Source: an uncultured Acetatifactor sp. (lineage in GTDB: Bacteria > Bacillota > Clostridia > Lachnospirales > Lachnospiraceae). From it: 10,947 nucleotides of DNA. The notes below the pieces were generated by a model. The model saw nothing but the letters and a program-made list of their open reading frames with translations, had not been told where the DNA came from and ran no database searches. The DNA lies in NCBI GenBank assembly GCA_910585805.1, contig CAJUFB010000120.1, forward strand, positions 1-10,947, given 5' to 3'. Positions 10,845-10,947 of the stretch are shown piece after piece. Position numbers and translations under genes: made by a program. Position 1 is the stretch's first letter, and each line of letters begins with the position of its first letter.

Positions 10845-10947
10845 GTTGTCACTCAAGAGCAACAAGCTGATGCGAAAGCATTTGAATAGAACTGAACCTT
10901 GACAAATGAACAGTAATGCAACCCTGAAAATTCCAGATCAGGAAAGC
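10845..10947 (+). other. Probable rRNA leader with boxA-like antitermination sequence
   Basis: The transcript from P3 contains a small ATGC-GAAA-GCAT tetraloop hairpin (10870-10881). It is followed by GAACCTTGACAAATGAACA (10894-10912), which resembles the GTTCTTTGAAAACT-like boxA region of Firmicute rRNA leaders, and by CCTGA/TCAGG (10923-10927 with 10938-10942). The window ends before any 16S sequence, so the rRNA assignment is inferred from the promoters and leader. Confidence 0.65.

Overview
The window looks like a piece of chromosome from a Gram-positive clostridium, most likely a member of the Lachnospiraceae. The grounds are strong AGGAG-type ribosome-binding sites, sigma-A-like promoters with A/T-rich upstream tracts, a two-component/ABC-transporter locus of the clostridial type, a decayed Rpn-family nuclease, and the protein family styles. 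The taxonomic call is inference. No complete mobile element, CRISPR array or prophage is visible.

Layout. 1-789 (+) carries a promoter-like sequence and the truncated, frameshifted C-terminal half of an Rpn-type PD-(D/E)XK nuclease/transposase. Its last reading frame overlaps the start of the next gene. 786-2036 (+) encodes a two-domain protein, an N-terminal UPF0158 domain joined by a repeat-bearing hydrophilic linker to a C-terminal Nudix hydrolase. From 6301 down to 2209 (-) lies a signalling and transport locus in the order OmpR-type response regulator, ABC ATPase, six-helix ABC permease, sensor histidine kinase. This layout resembles peptide-antibiotic sensing and export modules. Each spacer in it contains inverted repeats, including a 98-bp element with 15-bp arms between ATPase and permease and a structured leader of about 240 nt before the regulator.

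6302-6737 is a divergent control region with good promoters on both strands. 6738-7196 (+) encodes a small membrane-anchored Mrr-type nuclease. It converges with 7215-9059 (-), a membrane-anchored DUF885 metallopeptidase-like protein carrying HEGYPGH. Upstream of that, 9196-9849 (-) is a divergent Ham1/RdgB-type nucleotide pyrophosphatase. 10054-10283 (+) is a complete tRNA-Ser(GCT) unit with promoter and terminator.

From about 10578 to the end there are three consecutive sigma-A promoters with A-tract upstream elements and an antitermination-like leader. This is almost certainly the control region of a ribosomal RNA operon whose 16S gene starts just beyond the window.

The most interesting items are the UPF0158-Nudix fusion with an insertion inside its Nudix box, the structured and possibly dispersed repeat in the response-regulator leader, the long-armed inverted repeat between the transporter genes, and unusually long hydrophilic insertions in three separate proteins. 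I cannot show that any of these is a new system; each is a candidate with a stated test.
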